Below are positions 48,910 through 57,200 of a stretch of DNA of 64,000 nt, piece by piece. Positions within the stretch are counted from its first letter, which is position 1. Each line of letters starts with the position of its first letter. The DNA lies in contig JAFAZF010000003.1 in assembly GCA_019239915.1 (NCBI GenBank), positions 62,001 to 126,000 of the forward strand, in the 5' to 3' direction. This DNA comes from Sphingomonadaceae bacterium (GTDB taxonomy: Bacteria > Pseudomonadota > Alphaproteobacteria > Sphingomonadales > Sphingomonadaceae). A program made the position numbers and the translations under genes. The notes beneath the pieces are model-generated. The model was not told the origin of the DNA. It ran no database searches and was given only the letters and a program-made list of their open reading frames with translations.

Positions 48910-51264
48910 TCAACCCTTTCGCACGACGCGGCCGAGCGCGTCGATGAGCGCGGCGCGATCGTAGCGGTAGATGCTCTCGTCGGCCGGGCCGGCGCCGGCC
49001 GGCGCGCTGCGGAGACGGATTACCGGCGCGAGTAGGTCGGCGGGCGCGGGCGCCTGTTCGCTGGCGATGACGATGTCGGCACGCGCCGGATCGACCGCGC
49101 CGTTGAACGCGGTGCGATAGCCCGCCGCCTCGACGAGCGGGCGCAGCACTTCGCGCGTCCAGGGATCGGTGGCATCGCCGAGCAGGCAGAGCGGGCGGGC
49201 GTCCTCGTCCGGCATGCTCGCCTGCGCGCCTTCGGCGAGCAGCCAGTGGGCGTCGAGCAGCTCGATCGGTCGGCCCGCGATCAGCAGCACGCCGGCGATG
49301 CGCCCGGGCGTCGCCGCGGGCATTGCGGGCTCGGAGACGTCGACGACGTCGATCACGTCGCTGACCGCGATGCCGAGCGTGGTCGCGCCGTCGCTGATCA
49401 GCAGCACGCGCAGCCGCGCCTCCGGCTCGATCGCGATCGTGGCGCTGGCGATGATCGGCACCAGCCCGTCCTCGTAGATCAGGTAGAGGCGGCCGCCGAT
49501 GAAACGGACATCCTCGCCGATCACGTCGATGATCCGCTCCACGAGCGACAGCCGGATGGCATATTCGGCGCCGTTGCGGCCGCGGAAGAGCAGCATCGCG
49601 ACCGCTTCGATCGGCGTCTCGTCCTGATCCTCGTCCTGTTGGGCTGCTTCGCCGTCCAGCAGGCCGGCGACGGCGGCGATACCCGCGGGATCGATGAGCA
49701 GCATCGGCTGGCCATTGTCGGGCAGCGTCGTGCCGGCATAGAGCCCGGTCGCCATCACCGCCGGTGCGGCGGGTTTCACGACGAGCTCCTCATGGTCGAG
49801 CACCTGATCGACCGCGAGCGCGCAGCGGTCGCCGCCGGCGAGCCGAAGCACGATCAGCGTACGGTCCTCGCCGGGCGACGGTTCCGGCAGATCGAGCAGC
49901 GTACCCAGCTCGGCGAGCGGCATGCGGCGGCCGCGGATCGTCGCGAACGTGGCGCCGGCGGCGGTCTCCAGCGCGACCTGACCGCGTCGGGTCGTGACGA
50001 TCTCGTCGATCGCGGAGCGCGGCACCGCGAAGCGCAGCCCCCCGGTGATGATCGTCAGCGCCGGGATGATCGTGAGCGTGAGCGGCACGCTGAGCGCGAG
50101 CCGCAGGCCATGACCGGGCTGGCTCTCGATGTCGACGGTGCCGCCGATCCGCTCGATATTGGCGCGCACCACGTCCATGCCGACGCCGCGCCCGGAGATC
50201 GCGGTGATCTTGTCGGCGGTCGAGAGGCCGGCCTCGAAGATCAGCGCCAGCTTGCGCGTGCGGCTCATCAAGTCGGCCTGCGTGCGGGTCACGATGCCGG
50301 CGGCGATCGCCTTGTCGACGAGCCGTTCGGCGTCGATGCCGCGGCCGTCGTCGGCGATCTCGATGAGGATGCGGTTGCCGCCCTGCCGCGCGCCGATGCG
50401 CAGACGTCCCGTCGGTGCCTTGCCGGCCTTGAGCCGCTCGGTGGGAGGCTCGATGCCGTGATCGAGCGCGTTGCGGACGATGTGCGTCAGCGGATCGCGC
50501 AGCATTTCGATCATCTCGCGATCGAGTTCGACGTCGCCGCCCTCGATGTCGAGCGTGACCTGGCGGCCGAGTTCGACGGAGAGATCGCGCACGAGCCGCG
50601 GCAGCGCCGCGAACAGGCTGTCGATCCGCTGCATGCGCGTGCGGGTGATCGCATCGCGCATCGCCGCGACGCAGACGGAGAGCCGCTCGAAGGCGGCGTC
50701 GAGCTGCGGATCCTGCTCGCGCTCGCGCAGCCGGCGGGCGAGCTCGTTGCGCGCGAGCACGATGTCCGAAACGCCGCTCATCATGCGATCGAGCAGCTCG
50801 ACCGGCAGGCGGATGCTGCGCGCCGGCGCGCGGGAGGCGGATAAAGTGGCGGCCGGCGGCTGCGCGGCTGCATCGGGCATCGCGAGTGCCGGCGCCGCCC
50901 GCGCTTCGAGCGCGCGGACCAGCGCGCCGTCATCGTCATCGGGGAAGTCCTCGCCGGCTGCGAGTGCCTCGACCATGCGGCCGATCCGGTCGATGATCGC
51001 GAGCACGGCGGAAACCAGCGCGGCATCGGGCGTGCGCTCGCCCGCGCGCACCGCCGCGAGCACGCTCTCCGCGCCATGCGCGAGCGCTTCGAGGCGCGGC
51101 AGGTCGAGGAAGCCGCAGCTGCCCTTCACGGTGTGGACGAAGCGGAAGATCGAATCGAGCCGCTCGCGATCGTCCGGCGCGGCCTCCCACGCGACGATCT
51201 CGCCGGCCAGCGGCTCGAGCGTCTCGCGCGTCTCCGCGATGAATTCGGCGAGCAGTTCGTCCAT
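48910..51264 (-). CDS. cheA: Chemotaxis histidine kinase CheA with extra C-terminal CheW/receiver-like region
   Basis: At 784 residues (start MDELLAEFIA behind GGGAAGGG) the kinase has an N-terminal Hpt domain with phospho-acceptor H44 (FVHTVKGSCG), no recognisable P2 CheY-docking domain, P3 dimerisation helices (RSIRLPVELLDRMMSGVSDI), the ATP domain with N box (HIVRNALDHGIE), G1 (DDGRGID) and G2 (GRGVGMDVV), and a P5 CheW-like domain (about 395-530). A second CheW-like domain (about 545-670) and a C-terminal receiver-like module (about 690-784, lacking the phospho-Asp signature) follow. This layout is seen in alphaproteobacterial CheA variants. First gene of the che operon. Confidence 0.95.
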   Translation of the reverse strand: MDELLAEFIAETRETLEPLAGEIVAWEAAPDDRERLDSIFRFVHTVKGSCGFLDLPRLEALAHGAESVLAAVRAGERTPDAALVSAVLAIIDRIGRMVEALAAGEDFPDDDDGALVRALEARAAPALAMPDAAAQPPAATLSASRAPARSIRLPVELLDRMMSGVSDIVLARNELARRLREREQDPQLDAAFERLSVCVAAMRDAITRTRMQRIDSLFAALPRLVRDLSVELGRQVTLDIEGGDVELDREMIEMLRDPLTHIVRNALDHGIEPPTERLKAGKAPTGRLRIGARQGGNRILIEIADDGRGIDAERLVDKAIAAGIVTRTQADLMSRTRKLALIFEAGLSTADKITAISGRGVGMDVVRANIERIGGTVDIESQPGHGLRLALSVPLTLTIIPALTIITGGLRFAVPRSAIDEIVTTRRGQVALETAAGATFATIRGRRMPLAELGTLLDLPEPSPGEDRTLIVLRLAGGDRCALAVDQVLDHEELVVKPAAPAVMATGLYAGTTLPDNGQPMLLIDPAGIAAVAGLLDGEAAQQDEDQDETPIEAVAMLLFRGRNGAEYAIRLSLVERIIDVIGEDVRFIGGRLYLIYEDGLVPIIASATIAIEPEARLRVLLISDGATTLGIAVSDVIDVVDVSEPAMPAATPGRIAGVLLIAGRPIELLDAHWLLAEGAQASMPDEDARPLCLLGDATDPWTREVLRPLVEAAGYRTAFNGAVDPARADIVIASEQAPAPADLLAPVIRLRSAPAGAGPADESIYRYDRAALIDALGRVVRKG

Positions 51265-51335
51265 GGCCCTTCCCGGCAAGGTCGGGCCCGCTATCCGCCA
51301 GCGATGGTAAAGATCGCGTTAGTGGTGCCGCGCGA

Positions 51336-51656
51336 TCAGAACGGCAGCTTGAAGCCGGGCGGCAGCGGCAGGCCGGCGGTCATCTTGCTCATCTGCTCGG
51401 CGCTCTCGGCATCCGCCTTGGCGCGGGCGTCGTTGAACGCGGCGGCGACGAGGTCCTCCAGCATCTGCTTCTCGGAGGGCTGCATCAGCGAATCGTCGAT
51501 GGCGACGCCGAGGATGCGGCCCTTGGCGGTGGCGCGAACCTTCACCAGCCCGCCGCCGGCGGCGCCCTCCACCTCGATCGTATCGAGGTTCGCCTGCGCC
51601 TTGGTGAGCTCGGCCTGCACGTTCTGCGCGGCCTGCATGATCTTCTCGAGGTCCAT
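51336..51656 (-). CDS. ybaB: YbaB/EbfC family nucleoid-associated protein
   Basis: The 106-residue protein (start MDLEKIMQAAQNVQAEL) has the YbaB signature: N-terminal helix with QAELTKAQANLDTIEVEG, the strand VRATAKGRILGVAIDD and the helix MLEDLVAAAFNDARAKAD. YbaB dimers bind DNA as small nucleoid proteins. The ATG at 51656 is six bases after GGAG; an upstream TTG at 51671 is less likely. The gene follows dnaX, the conserved dnaX-ybaB pair of bacteria. Confidence 0.93.
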   Translation of the reverse strand: MDLEKIMQAAQNVQAELTKAQANLDTIEVEGAAGGGLVKVRATAKGRILGVAIDDSLMQPSEKQMLEDLVAAAFNDARAKADAESAEQMSKMTAGLPLPPGFKLPF

Positions 51657-51667
51657 ATCTGCTCCAG

Positions 51668-53320
51668 TCAAATAAGCTTCGCGTCCGGAAACGCTTCGAA
51701 GGCGGCGGCGACGACGGGCGCGCGCAGGATATCCTCGCGCGCGGCGGCTTCGGCGGCGTCGGCCTGCTCGTCGAGCGTCGGCTGCGCCTCGCCTTGCTCG
51801 TCGAAGCGGACCGTCCAGGCCATGCCGGTGGCGCGCTTGAGCGTGCCGGCGAGATCGGCGGGCAGCGGCCGGTCGCTGCGTAGCGACAGCGCGGGCGGCG
51901 CGTAGCGGACGAGCCGCGCCCGGTTGCGCAGCAATGCGGCGAGCCCGGGCTCGCGCTGATGTTCGAGCAGCGCGATCAGAGCGGCGAAGTCTTCCGGAAT
52001 GTCCTCAACCCCACCGCCGTTCGTGCCGAGCGCAGCCGAGGCACGCTCTTGCGGCGCGTCCCTCGACTGCGCTCGGGACGAACGGTCATCTGGTTGAGAG
52101 GGAGGGGCAGGCAGCGCCTCGCCGCTCTGCAGCCGCCGCAGCAGCTCGCCCGGATCGGGCAGTTGGCTGGCATGGATAATGCGGAGCAGCCCCATCTCCG
52201 CCGCCTCGATCGCGAGCGGGCTGCTCTGCACCTCGTCGAGGCCCTTGAGCAGCAGCTGCCACAGCCGATGCAGCGTCGCGTAGCCGAGGCGGCTCGCCCA
52301 TTCGGCATAGGCCTCGCGTTCCTCCGCCGATTGGGCGGGATCGGACGCGGCGCCGACCTTGACGCGGGTGATGCCGTGCGTCGCCTCCAAGAGCCCGCGG
52401 AACACCGCCGCCGGCTCGACGCCGAGATCATATTGATCGTGGAGCGCGGCGAGCGCCGCACCCGCCTCGCCCGCGAGCAGCAGCCCAAGCAGGTGGCGGA
52501 GCGCACCGCGATCGGACAGGCCGAGCATGTCGCGGACCTGCGCGGCGCTGACGCCGCTGCCGGCCTCGGCATGGGCGATCGCCTGATCGAGGATCGAAAG
52601 CCCGTCACGCGCGCTGCCCTCCGCGGCGCGCGCGATCAACGCCAGCGCTTCCGGCTCGGCCTCCACCTTCTCCAGCTCGGCGACATGCGCGAAGTGCGCC
52701 GCGAGCTTGTCCGCCGGGATGCGCCGCAGATCGAAGCGCTGGCAGCGCGACAGCACCGTCACCGGCACCTTGGCGACTTCGGTGGTCGCGAGGATGAACT
52801 TCACGTGCGGCGGCGGCTCCTCCAGCGTCTTCAGGACCGCGTTGAACGCGGGCTTGGAGAGCATGTGGACCTCGTCGATGATGTAGACCTTGTAGCGCGC
52901 CGAAACGGAGGCGTAGCGCACCGCGTCCGAGATCTCGCGAATGTCGTCGACGCCGTTGTGGCTGGCGGCGTCGATCTCGATCACGTCGATATGACGCCCC
53001 TCCGCGATCGCCCGGCAGGGCTCGCATTGGCCGCATGGATCGATCGTCGGCCCGCCGCTGCCGTCCGGCCCGATGCAGTTGAGCGCCTTGGCGATCAGCC
53101 GCGCGGTCGAGGTCTTGCCGACGCCGCGCACGCCGGTCATCAGGAAGGCATGGGCGATGCGATCGCGCTTGATCGCGTTGGCCAGCGTCTGGACCATCGC
53201 ATCCTGCCCGATCAGCTGCGCGAAGGTCTGCGGCCGATATTTGCGCGCGAGCACGCGATAGGCGCCGGACTTGGCCGGCTGCGGCGGCTCGCCGAGATCG
53301 AATGCGGGGGAGTCGGGCAT
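51668..53320 (-). CDS. dnaX: DNA polymerase III subunit gamma/tau
   Basis: The 550-residue AAA+ clamp loader (start MPDSPAFDLG) has Walker A GVRGVGKTS (63-71), zinc cysteines C82, C96, C99, C102, Walker B IIDEVHMLS, sensor 1 ATTEVAKVP and the SRC arginine finger (LSRCQRFDLRR). A C-terminal domain (about 440-550) suggests the full tau form. Residues about 413-435, between the clamp-loader core and that domain, are encoded by an in-frame 69-base copy of dispersed repeat family A, giving an Arg/Ser/Ala-rich linker (RSSRAQSRDAPQERASAA). Upstream in-frame starts add up to 17 residues. Confidence 0.97.
   Translation of the reverse strand: MPDSPAFDLGEPPQPAKSGAYRVLARKYRPQTFAQLIGQDAMVQTLANAIKRDRIAHAFLMTGVRGVGKTSTARLIAKALNCIGPDGSGGPTIDPCGQCEPCRAIAEGRHIDVIEIDAASHNGVDDIREISDAVRYASVSARYKVYIIDEVHMLSKPAFNAVLKTLEEPPPHVKFILATTEVAKVPVTVLSRCQRFDLRRIPADKLAAHFAHVAELEKVEAEPEALALIARAAEGSARDGLSILDQAIAHAEAGSGVSAAQVRDMLGLSDRGALRHLLGLLLAGEAGAALAALHDQYDLGVEPAAVFRGLLEATHGITRVKVGAASDPAQSAEEREAYAEWASRLGYATLHRLWQLLLKGLDEVQSSPLAIEAAEMGLLRIIHASQLPDPGELLRRLQSGEALPAPPSQPDDRSSRAQSRDAPQERASAALGTNGGGVEDIPEDFAALIALLEHQREPGLAALLRNRARLVRYAPPALSLRSDRPLPADLAGTLKRATGMAWTVRFDEQGEAQPTLDEQADAAEAAAREDILRAPVVAAAFEAFPDAKLI
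52017..52085. repeat. Family A palindromic repeat inside dnaX (copy A6)
   Basis: CCGTTCGTGCCGAGCGCAGC at one end and CTCGACTGCGCTCGGGACG with AACGG at the other, 69 bases or exactly 23 codons, in phase with dnaX. The arms match the intergenic copies A3, A4 and A7 in order and orientation of the core. Confidence 0.85.
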
Positions 53321-53361
53321 CGCAGTCGGTTCTAGCGGCTCGGCGAGGCTAAGGAAAATTC

Positions 53362-53449
53362 CCTCTCCCATGGGGAGAGGGTCGGGGTGAGGGGCTCTTC
53401 CTCATCGAGGCTGGACACCCTCACCCCCCTCTTCCTGAGGGAGCGGGTT
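53362..53449. repeat. Family B CT-rich inverted repeat (copy B4)
   Basis: CCCTCTCCCATGGGGAGAGG then GTCGGGGTGAGGG, and after a 30-base centre CACCCTCACCCCCCTC and CCTGAGGGAGCGGG. It shares GGGAGAGGGTCGGGGTGAGG with copy B6 (60937-60956). It sits between dnaX and the SRP RNA gene, whose transcript it would terminate. Confidence 0.75.
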
Positions 53450-53474
53450 TGAAGTCCATCTCTTCGCGGAATCG

Positions 53475-53566
53475 GTGGGAGCCGGAACGACCCGGTACGG
53501 AATCGTTGTGGCTGCTTCCTTCCGGACCTGACCAGGTTGGCGACGGCACCGCCCGCCCGACTCCCG
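53475..53566 (-). ncRNA. ffs: Signal recognition particle RNA (4.5S type)
   Basis: On the minus strand GGTCAGGTCCGGAAGGAAGC and AGCC are the domain IV loop bound by Ffh. The ends pair: GGGAGTCGG (53565-53557) with CCGGCTCCC (53485-53477). The length of about 92 nt is the small bacterial form. It guides ribosome-bound membrane proteins to FtsY at the membrane. Confidence 0.95.
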
Positions 53567-53571
53567 CCGCG

Positions 53572-53600
53572 CATATGGGCGAAGGGGCGGCGGAGAGCAA
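53572..53600 (-). promoter_or_regulatory. SRP RNA promoter (sigma-70 type)
   Basis: On the minus strand TTGCTC (53600-53595), a 17-base spacer and CATATG (53577-53572) lie seven bases before the predicted 5' end of the RNA at about 53565. Spacing and position both fit. Confidence 0.6.
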
Positions 53601-53669
53601 GGCGCCGGGCGGCGGCGGCTTGCCCGCGCAGCCGATGCTCCCGATAAGGCGAGGCGAGGAGAACAGAGG

Positions 53670-54113
53670 ATGCCGCTGCCCGGAGAACGCGCCGATCTGC
53701 GCAAGGCGCTGGAAACCCACATCGAGGCCGAGCGCAGCCGCGACATCGAGGCGATCGTCGCCTCGCTGTCCGACGATCCCTATTATATCGTTCCCGGCTT
53801 CGAGCTGCGCGGGCGCGCGGCGCTGCGGGCGATGTACCAGCGCGCGATGCCCGCGCTCACGCCGGAGAATTCCGACGAGACGCTGCGCGCGCTCGACGAT
53901 CCGGCGGTGACGACCTGGGGTCCGGATCACATCATCCTCGAATATACCCGCGACTATCCGATCCATTACGGCATGGTCGTGATCGTGCGTTTCGCCGATG
54001 GCAGGGTGCGCAGCGAGCACACCTTCTACAGTTCGGCCGAGGGTCCGCCCGCGCTCGCCGGCTCACTGGAAGGGACGCCCGGCGCGACGCCGGTGCGGCG
54101 TATGACGGGCTGA
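53670..54113 (+). CDS. SnoaL-like (NTF2-fold) protein
   Basis: The 147-residue protein has the cone-shaped NTF2-like pattern: LRKALETHIEAERSRDIEAI, then VASLSDDPYYIVPGFELRGR, YQRAMPALTP and VIVRFADGRVRSEHTFYS. GGCGAGGAG lies upstream of the ATG. Members range from isomerases to stress-related proteins; no catalytic residues can be assigned. It stands alone between the SRP RNA and the ferredoxin gene. Confidence 0.8.
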   Translation: MPLPGERADLRKALETHIEAERSRDIEAIVASLSDDPYYIVPGFELRGRAALRAMYQRAMPALTPENSDETLRALDDPAVTTWGPDHIILEYTRDYPIHYGMVVIVRFADGRVRSEHTFYSSAEGPPALAGSLEGTPGATPVRRMTG

Positions 54114-54133
54114 CGGGGTTCGAGCCGCCTACC

Positions 54134-54466
54134 TCAACGCCCCTGCATGTTCCGCGCCGCGCCGGGCAGCCGCACCGTCAGGCTGTCGAACCCTTCGAGC
54201 GTGATCTGGCAGGAGAGGCGGCTGGTGCGGGTGACGTGCGCGGCGAGGTCGAGCAGGTCTTCCTCGTTGTCGCTGGCCGGCGGCAGCTTGGCGAAGTCGG
54301 CGGCGTCGACGATGACATGGCAGGTCGAGCAGGCCATCTGCCCTTCGCAGGTCCCCTCGAGCGGCATGCCGGCGGCCTGGCCCACTTCCAGCAGGCGGCT
54401 GCCGGGCCCCGCCTCGACCTGCGTCGCGAGGCTGCCGTCGGGATTGAGGAAGCGGACGGTGACCAT
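54134..54466 (-). CDS. [2Fe-2S] ferredoxin, Isc-Fdx/adrenodoxin type
   Basis: The 110-residue plant/vertebrate-type ferredoxin has cluster ligands C40, C46, C49 (GTCEGQMACSTCHV) and C86 (RLSCQITL), and an acidic DNEEDLLDL partner-binding loop. The spacing C-x5-C-x2-C-x36-C is that of adrenodoxin and bacterial Isc ferredoxin. It lies directly behind a Nudix remnant and two cysteine desulfurases (its ATG overlaps the remnant's final TGA), which favours a role in iron-sulfur assembly. It could also supply electrons to P450s, since adrenodoxin-type ferredoxins are the partners of CYP101-like enzymes. Confidence 0.92.
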   Translation of the reverse strand: MVTVRFLNPDGSLATQVEAGPGSRLLEVGQAAGMPLEGTCEGQMACSTCHVIVDAADFAKLPPASDNEEDLLDLAAHVTRTSRLSCQITLEGFDSLTVRLPGAARNMQGR

Positions 54467-54897
54467 CACGCCGCCTGCTCGGCTTCCGCGAGATAGTCTC
54501 CCAGCCGCGTCCGCAGATGGGGCACCACGTCGCCGCGCACCAGGAAGGCCGCGATTGCAAGCATCTCTCAACATTGGCCTTCCTCGCCGAAGCGGATCGC
54601 GGCGATCTCGGCGGGCGTGATCGTGCCGACGAGGAACCAGCCCATATGGCCCGGCCAGTCGACGCTCGCATAGCGGCGCTGCCAGACCACGCGACCTGGC
54701 GGCAGCGGGAGGCCGAATTCCTCTTGCGTCTCGCGCAGCGCGGTTGCGATCGGCGTCTCGTCGCCCTCGCGGCCGCCGCCGGGCAGGTCCCACAGCCCGG
54801 GATTGGGAATGCCGGGCTTGTCGTCGCGCTGGTAGGCGAGGATGCGCCCGCCGCAGAGCAGCGCGATCTTGGCGCCGTGGAACGGTGCGCTGGTCAT
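54466..54897 (-). pseudogene. Nudix hydrolase gene interrupted by an in-frame TGA
   Basis: From ATG 54897 ([10 protein letters not shown]) the frame gives 109 residues with a complete Nudix box ([23 protein letters not shown], quoted in part: G-x5-E-x7-REtxEE-x-G) and then stops at TGA 54570-54568 (after FGEEGQC). The same frame continues without any other stop for 33 more codons (EMLAIAAFLVRGDVVPHLRT, then RLGDYLAEAEQAA) to a TGA that overlaps the ferredoxin start, which is the normal coupled layout. The continuation looks like the missing C-terminal helices, and Trp (TGG) would fit the stop position. So a single TGG-to-TGA change, or a sequencing error, explains it. The truncated product may still fold. 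Confidence 0.8.
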
Positions 54898-56009
54898 GCC
54901 GCCGCCCACTGTTGTTGCCGATCGGCGGCCGCGACGATGCGCGTGATCGCCGCTTCGACCTCGGCCGTCGTCGTGTAGCGGCCGAAGCCGAGGCGGATGC
55001 TGCTTCGCGCCTGCGCGTCGGAGAGGCCGATCGCGGTGAGGACGTGGCTTGGCCGCCCCGATCCGCTCGCGCACGCCGATCCCGCCGAGAAGGCGACGTC
55101 GCGCAGCTCCGACATCAGGCGCGAGACATCGAGGCCGTCGCGGCGGATGTTGAGGTTGCCGCGCCAGCGTTGCGCGATCGCGCCGTTGACGATCCAGTCC
55201 GGCAGCAGCGCGCGGGCGCGCTCCCACAGCGCCGCGACATGGTCGCGGTCCGGGTCGAACCGCTCGAACGCCAGCTTCGCCGCCGCGCCGAAGCCCGCGC
55301 AGAGGAAAGGCGCGAGCGTGCCCGAGCGCAAGCCTCCCTCCTGCGCGCCGCCGTGGAGCAGCGGGCCAGGGGAGACGCCATCACGCAGCCACAGCGCGCC
55401 GATGCCCTTGGGGCCGTGGATCTTGTGTGCGGAGATCGCGATCATGTCGGCGTCGCGCGGCAGCGGCACGCGGCCATAGCCCTGGACGGCATCGCAGAAG
55501 AAGCGCGCCCCCGCGGCATGCGCCATCTCCGCGAGCGCGTCGGCCGGCTGGATCACGCCGATCTCATTGTTGACGAGCATCGCGGCGACGAGCGCCGTCC
55601 GATCGTCGATCGCGGCGCGCGCGGCATCGAGATCGACGATGCCGTCGCGCCCGACCGGCAGCACGACGACCTCGATCCCCTGCGTGCCCAGCCACAGCGC
55701 GGTGTCGAGCACGCAGGCATGTTCGGTCGCGATCGTGACGAGCTTGCGTCGCCCGGCCGGCGCCGCCGCCATCGTGCCCTTGATCGCCCAGTTCGCCGCT
55801 TCGGTCGCGCCGCTGGTGAAGAGCAGGCGCCCGCCAAACCCGAACGGCGCCGCGATCAACTCGCGCGCGACCTCCACCACCGCCTTGGCCGCGCGGCCCA
55901 TGCGGTGCGGCGAATGGGGATTGCCATACTCTTTCTCGAGCAGCGGCAGCATCGCGGCGCGTGCTTCCGGTGCGAGCGGCGTCGTCGCCTGATAATCGAG
56001 GTAGATCAT
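54894..56009 (-). CDS. Cysteine desulfurase, second of tandem pair (NifS/IscS class V aminotransferase)
   Basis: The 371-residue PLP enzyme has [43 protein letters not shown], the PLP Lys in [18 protein letters not shown] and the catalytic Cys loop [17 protein letters not shown]. It takes sulfur from cysteine as a persulfide for Fe-S clusters or tRNA thiolation. Start ATG 56009 overlaps the stop of the first desulfurase gene, and its own stop overlaps the Nudix start (ATGA). The two paralogues differ in about half their residues by eye. Confidence 0.92.
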   Translation of the reverse strand: MIYLDYQATTPLAPEARAAMLPLLEKEYGNPHSPHRMGRAAKAVVEVARELIAAPFGFGGRLLFTSGATEAANWAIKGTMAAAPAGRRKLVTIATEHACVLDTALWLGTQGIEVVVLPVGRDGIVDLDAARAAIDDRTALVAAMLVNNEIGVIQPADALAEMAHAAGARFFCDAVQGYGRVPLPRDADMIAISAHKIHGPKGIGALWLRDGVSPGPLLHGGAQEGGLRSGTLAPFLCAGFGAAAKLAFERFDPDRDHVAALWERARALLPDWIVNGAIAQRWRGNLNIRRDGLDVSRLMSELRDVAFSAGSACASGSGRPSHVLTAIGLSDAQARSSIRLGFGRYTTTAEVEAAITRIVAAADRQQQWAAA

Positions 56010-57091
56010 GCCGCGGCTTGCGCGCCCGCGTCGCCACGCGCCGCGTCGGAAATTTCTTTCCACGCCTCGACGAAGCGCCACAGGTCGGCGCGCGACGTGC
56101 CGCGTCCGAAGCTCATGCGGATCACCTCGCCGGCCGGCGCCTCGGCCATGCCCATCGCCTGGAGGACGTGGCTCGGCCGCAGCGTGCCCGATGCGCACGC
56201 GCTCCCCGCCGAGATCGCGATCCCGGCAAGGTCGAAGCGGATCAGCTGCGTCGCCGCGCTGACGCCCGGCATACGGTAGCTCGCGATCGTCGCGAGCCGC
56301 GCCGCGCCGCGCGCGATCACCTCGCCGCCCGCCGCCTCGATCTGCGCATCGACATAGCGGCGCAGCTCCTCGGCGCGCGCCATCCACGCCGCGCCGCCTT
56401 CGAGCGCGGCGGCGAGCGCGAGCGCGCCCGGCATATGCTCGGTGCCGCGGCGATAGCCGAGCTCCTGTCCGCCGGAGGGCGCGAGCGTGCCGAGATCGCG
56501 CACCAGCAGCGCGCCGATGCCCGGACCCGCGCCGAGCTTGTGCCCCGAGACGATGACGAAATCGGCATCCGGCAGCGGCAGCTTGCCCGCGGTTTGCGCG
56601 CAATCGGCGAGCAGCAGCCCGCCCGCCGAGCGCACCAGCGCGATCACCGCGTCGAGCGGCTGCAGCACGCCGGTCTCGCTGTTCGCCGCCTGCACCGCGA
56701 CGAGCGGGCGCGGCCCCGCCTCCTCGATCAGCCGATCGAGCGCGACCATGTCGATCCGCCCGCTTTCGTCGACCGGCACGTCGAGCGCGTCGCGTGCCTG
56801 GCGGCGCACCGCGTCATGCTCCACCGCCGCGATCAGCTGGCGGCGGGCCTGTGCGCGCGCGAGCACGATGCCGATCGCCTCGCTCGCGCCGCTGGTGAAG
56901 ATCAGCGAATGCTTCCAGTCGAGCGCGGTGGCGACCTGCGCGCGGGCGCTCTCGAGCGCGGCGCGGGCGCGGCGGCCCTCGGCGTGCGGCGAGGAGGGGT
57001 TCGCCCAATGATCGAGCGCCTGCGCCATCGCCTCGCGTGCCGCCTTGGTCATCGGCGTTGTCGCGGCATGATCGAGATAGAGGCGCTCCAT
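56006..57091 (-). CDS. Cysteine desulfurase, first of tandem pair
   Basis: The 361-residue enzyme (MERLYLDHAATTPMTKAARE) has NPSSPHAEGRRARAAL, TSGASEAIGIVLARA, the PLP Lys in SGHKLGAGPGIGALL, YRRGTEHMPG and the persulfide loop [17 protein letters not shown]. The HAATTP start is the more usual form; the second copy reads YQATTP. It heads the four-gene unit (two desulfurases, Nudix remnant, ferredoxin) and is divergent from the alpha/beta hydrolase gene (109-base gap). The longer start at 57151 is not supported by a ribosome site. Confidence 0.92.
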   Translation of the reverse strand: MERLYLDHAATTPMTKAAREAMAQALDHWANPSSPHAEGRRARAALESARAQVATALDWKHSLIFTSGASEAIGIVLARAQARRQLIAAVEHDAVRRQARDALDVPVDESGRIDMVALDRLIEEAGPRPLVAVQAANSETGVLQPLDAVIALVRSAGGLLLADCAQTAGKLPLPDADFVIVSGHKLGAGPGIGALLVRDLGTLAPSGGQELGYRRGTEHMPGALALAAALEGGAAWMARAEELRRYVDAQIEAAGGEVIARGAARLATIASYRMPGVSAATQLIRFDLAGIAISAGSACASGTLRPSHVLQAMGMAEAPAGEVIRMSFGRGTSRADLWRFVEAWKEISDAARGDAGAQAAA

Positions 57092-57200
57092 GGCCTGTCC
57101 CTGACTGCTCCCCTCGGCGGCTCGGCGAAGTTGCGCGAGCCCCGCGCGCATCTATATAGCGCGCTCGCTCCAAATCTCAGCTTCCTGAAAAGCAGGTGCA

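Noticed and set aside
54134-54466. The ferredoxin as the dedicated partner of the CYP101-like P450
   Set aside because: It lies 32 kb away in a cysteine desulfurase unit with Isc-ferredoxin spacing. It may still donate electrons, but the sequence gives no link.
54568-54570. Selenocysteine at the in-frame TGA of the Nudix gene
   Set aside because: Nudix enzymes have no selenocysteine at this place and no SECIS-like hairpin directly follows; a mutated Trp codon explains it better.
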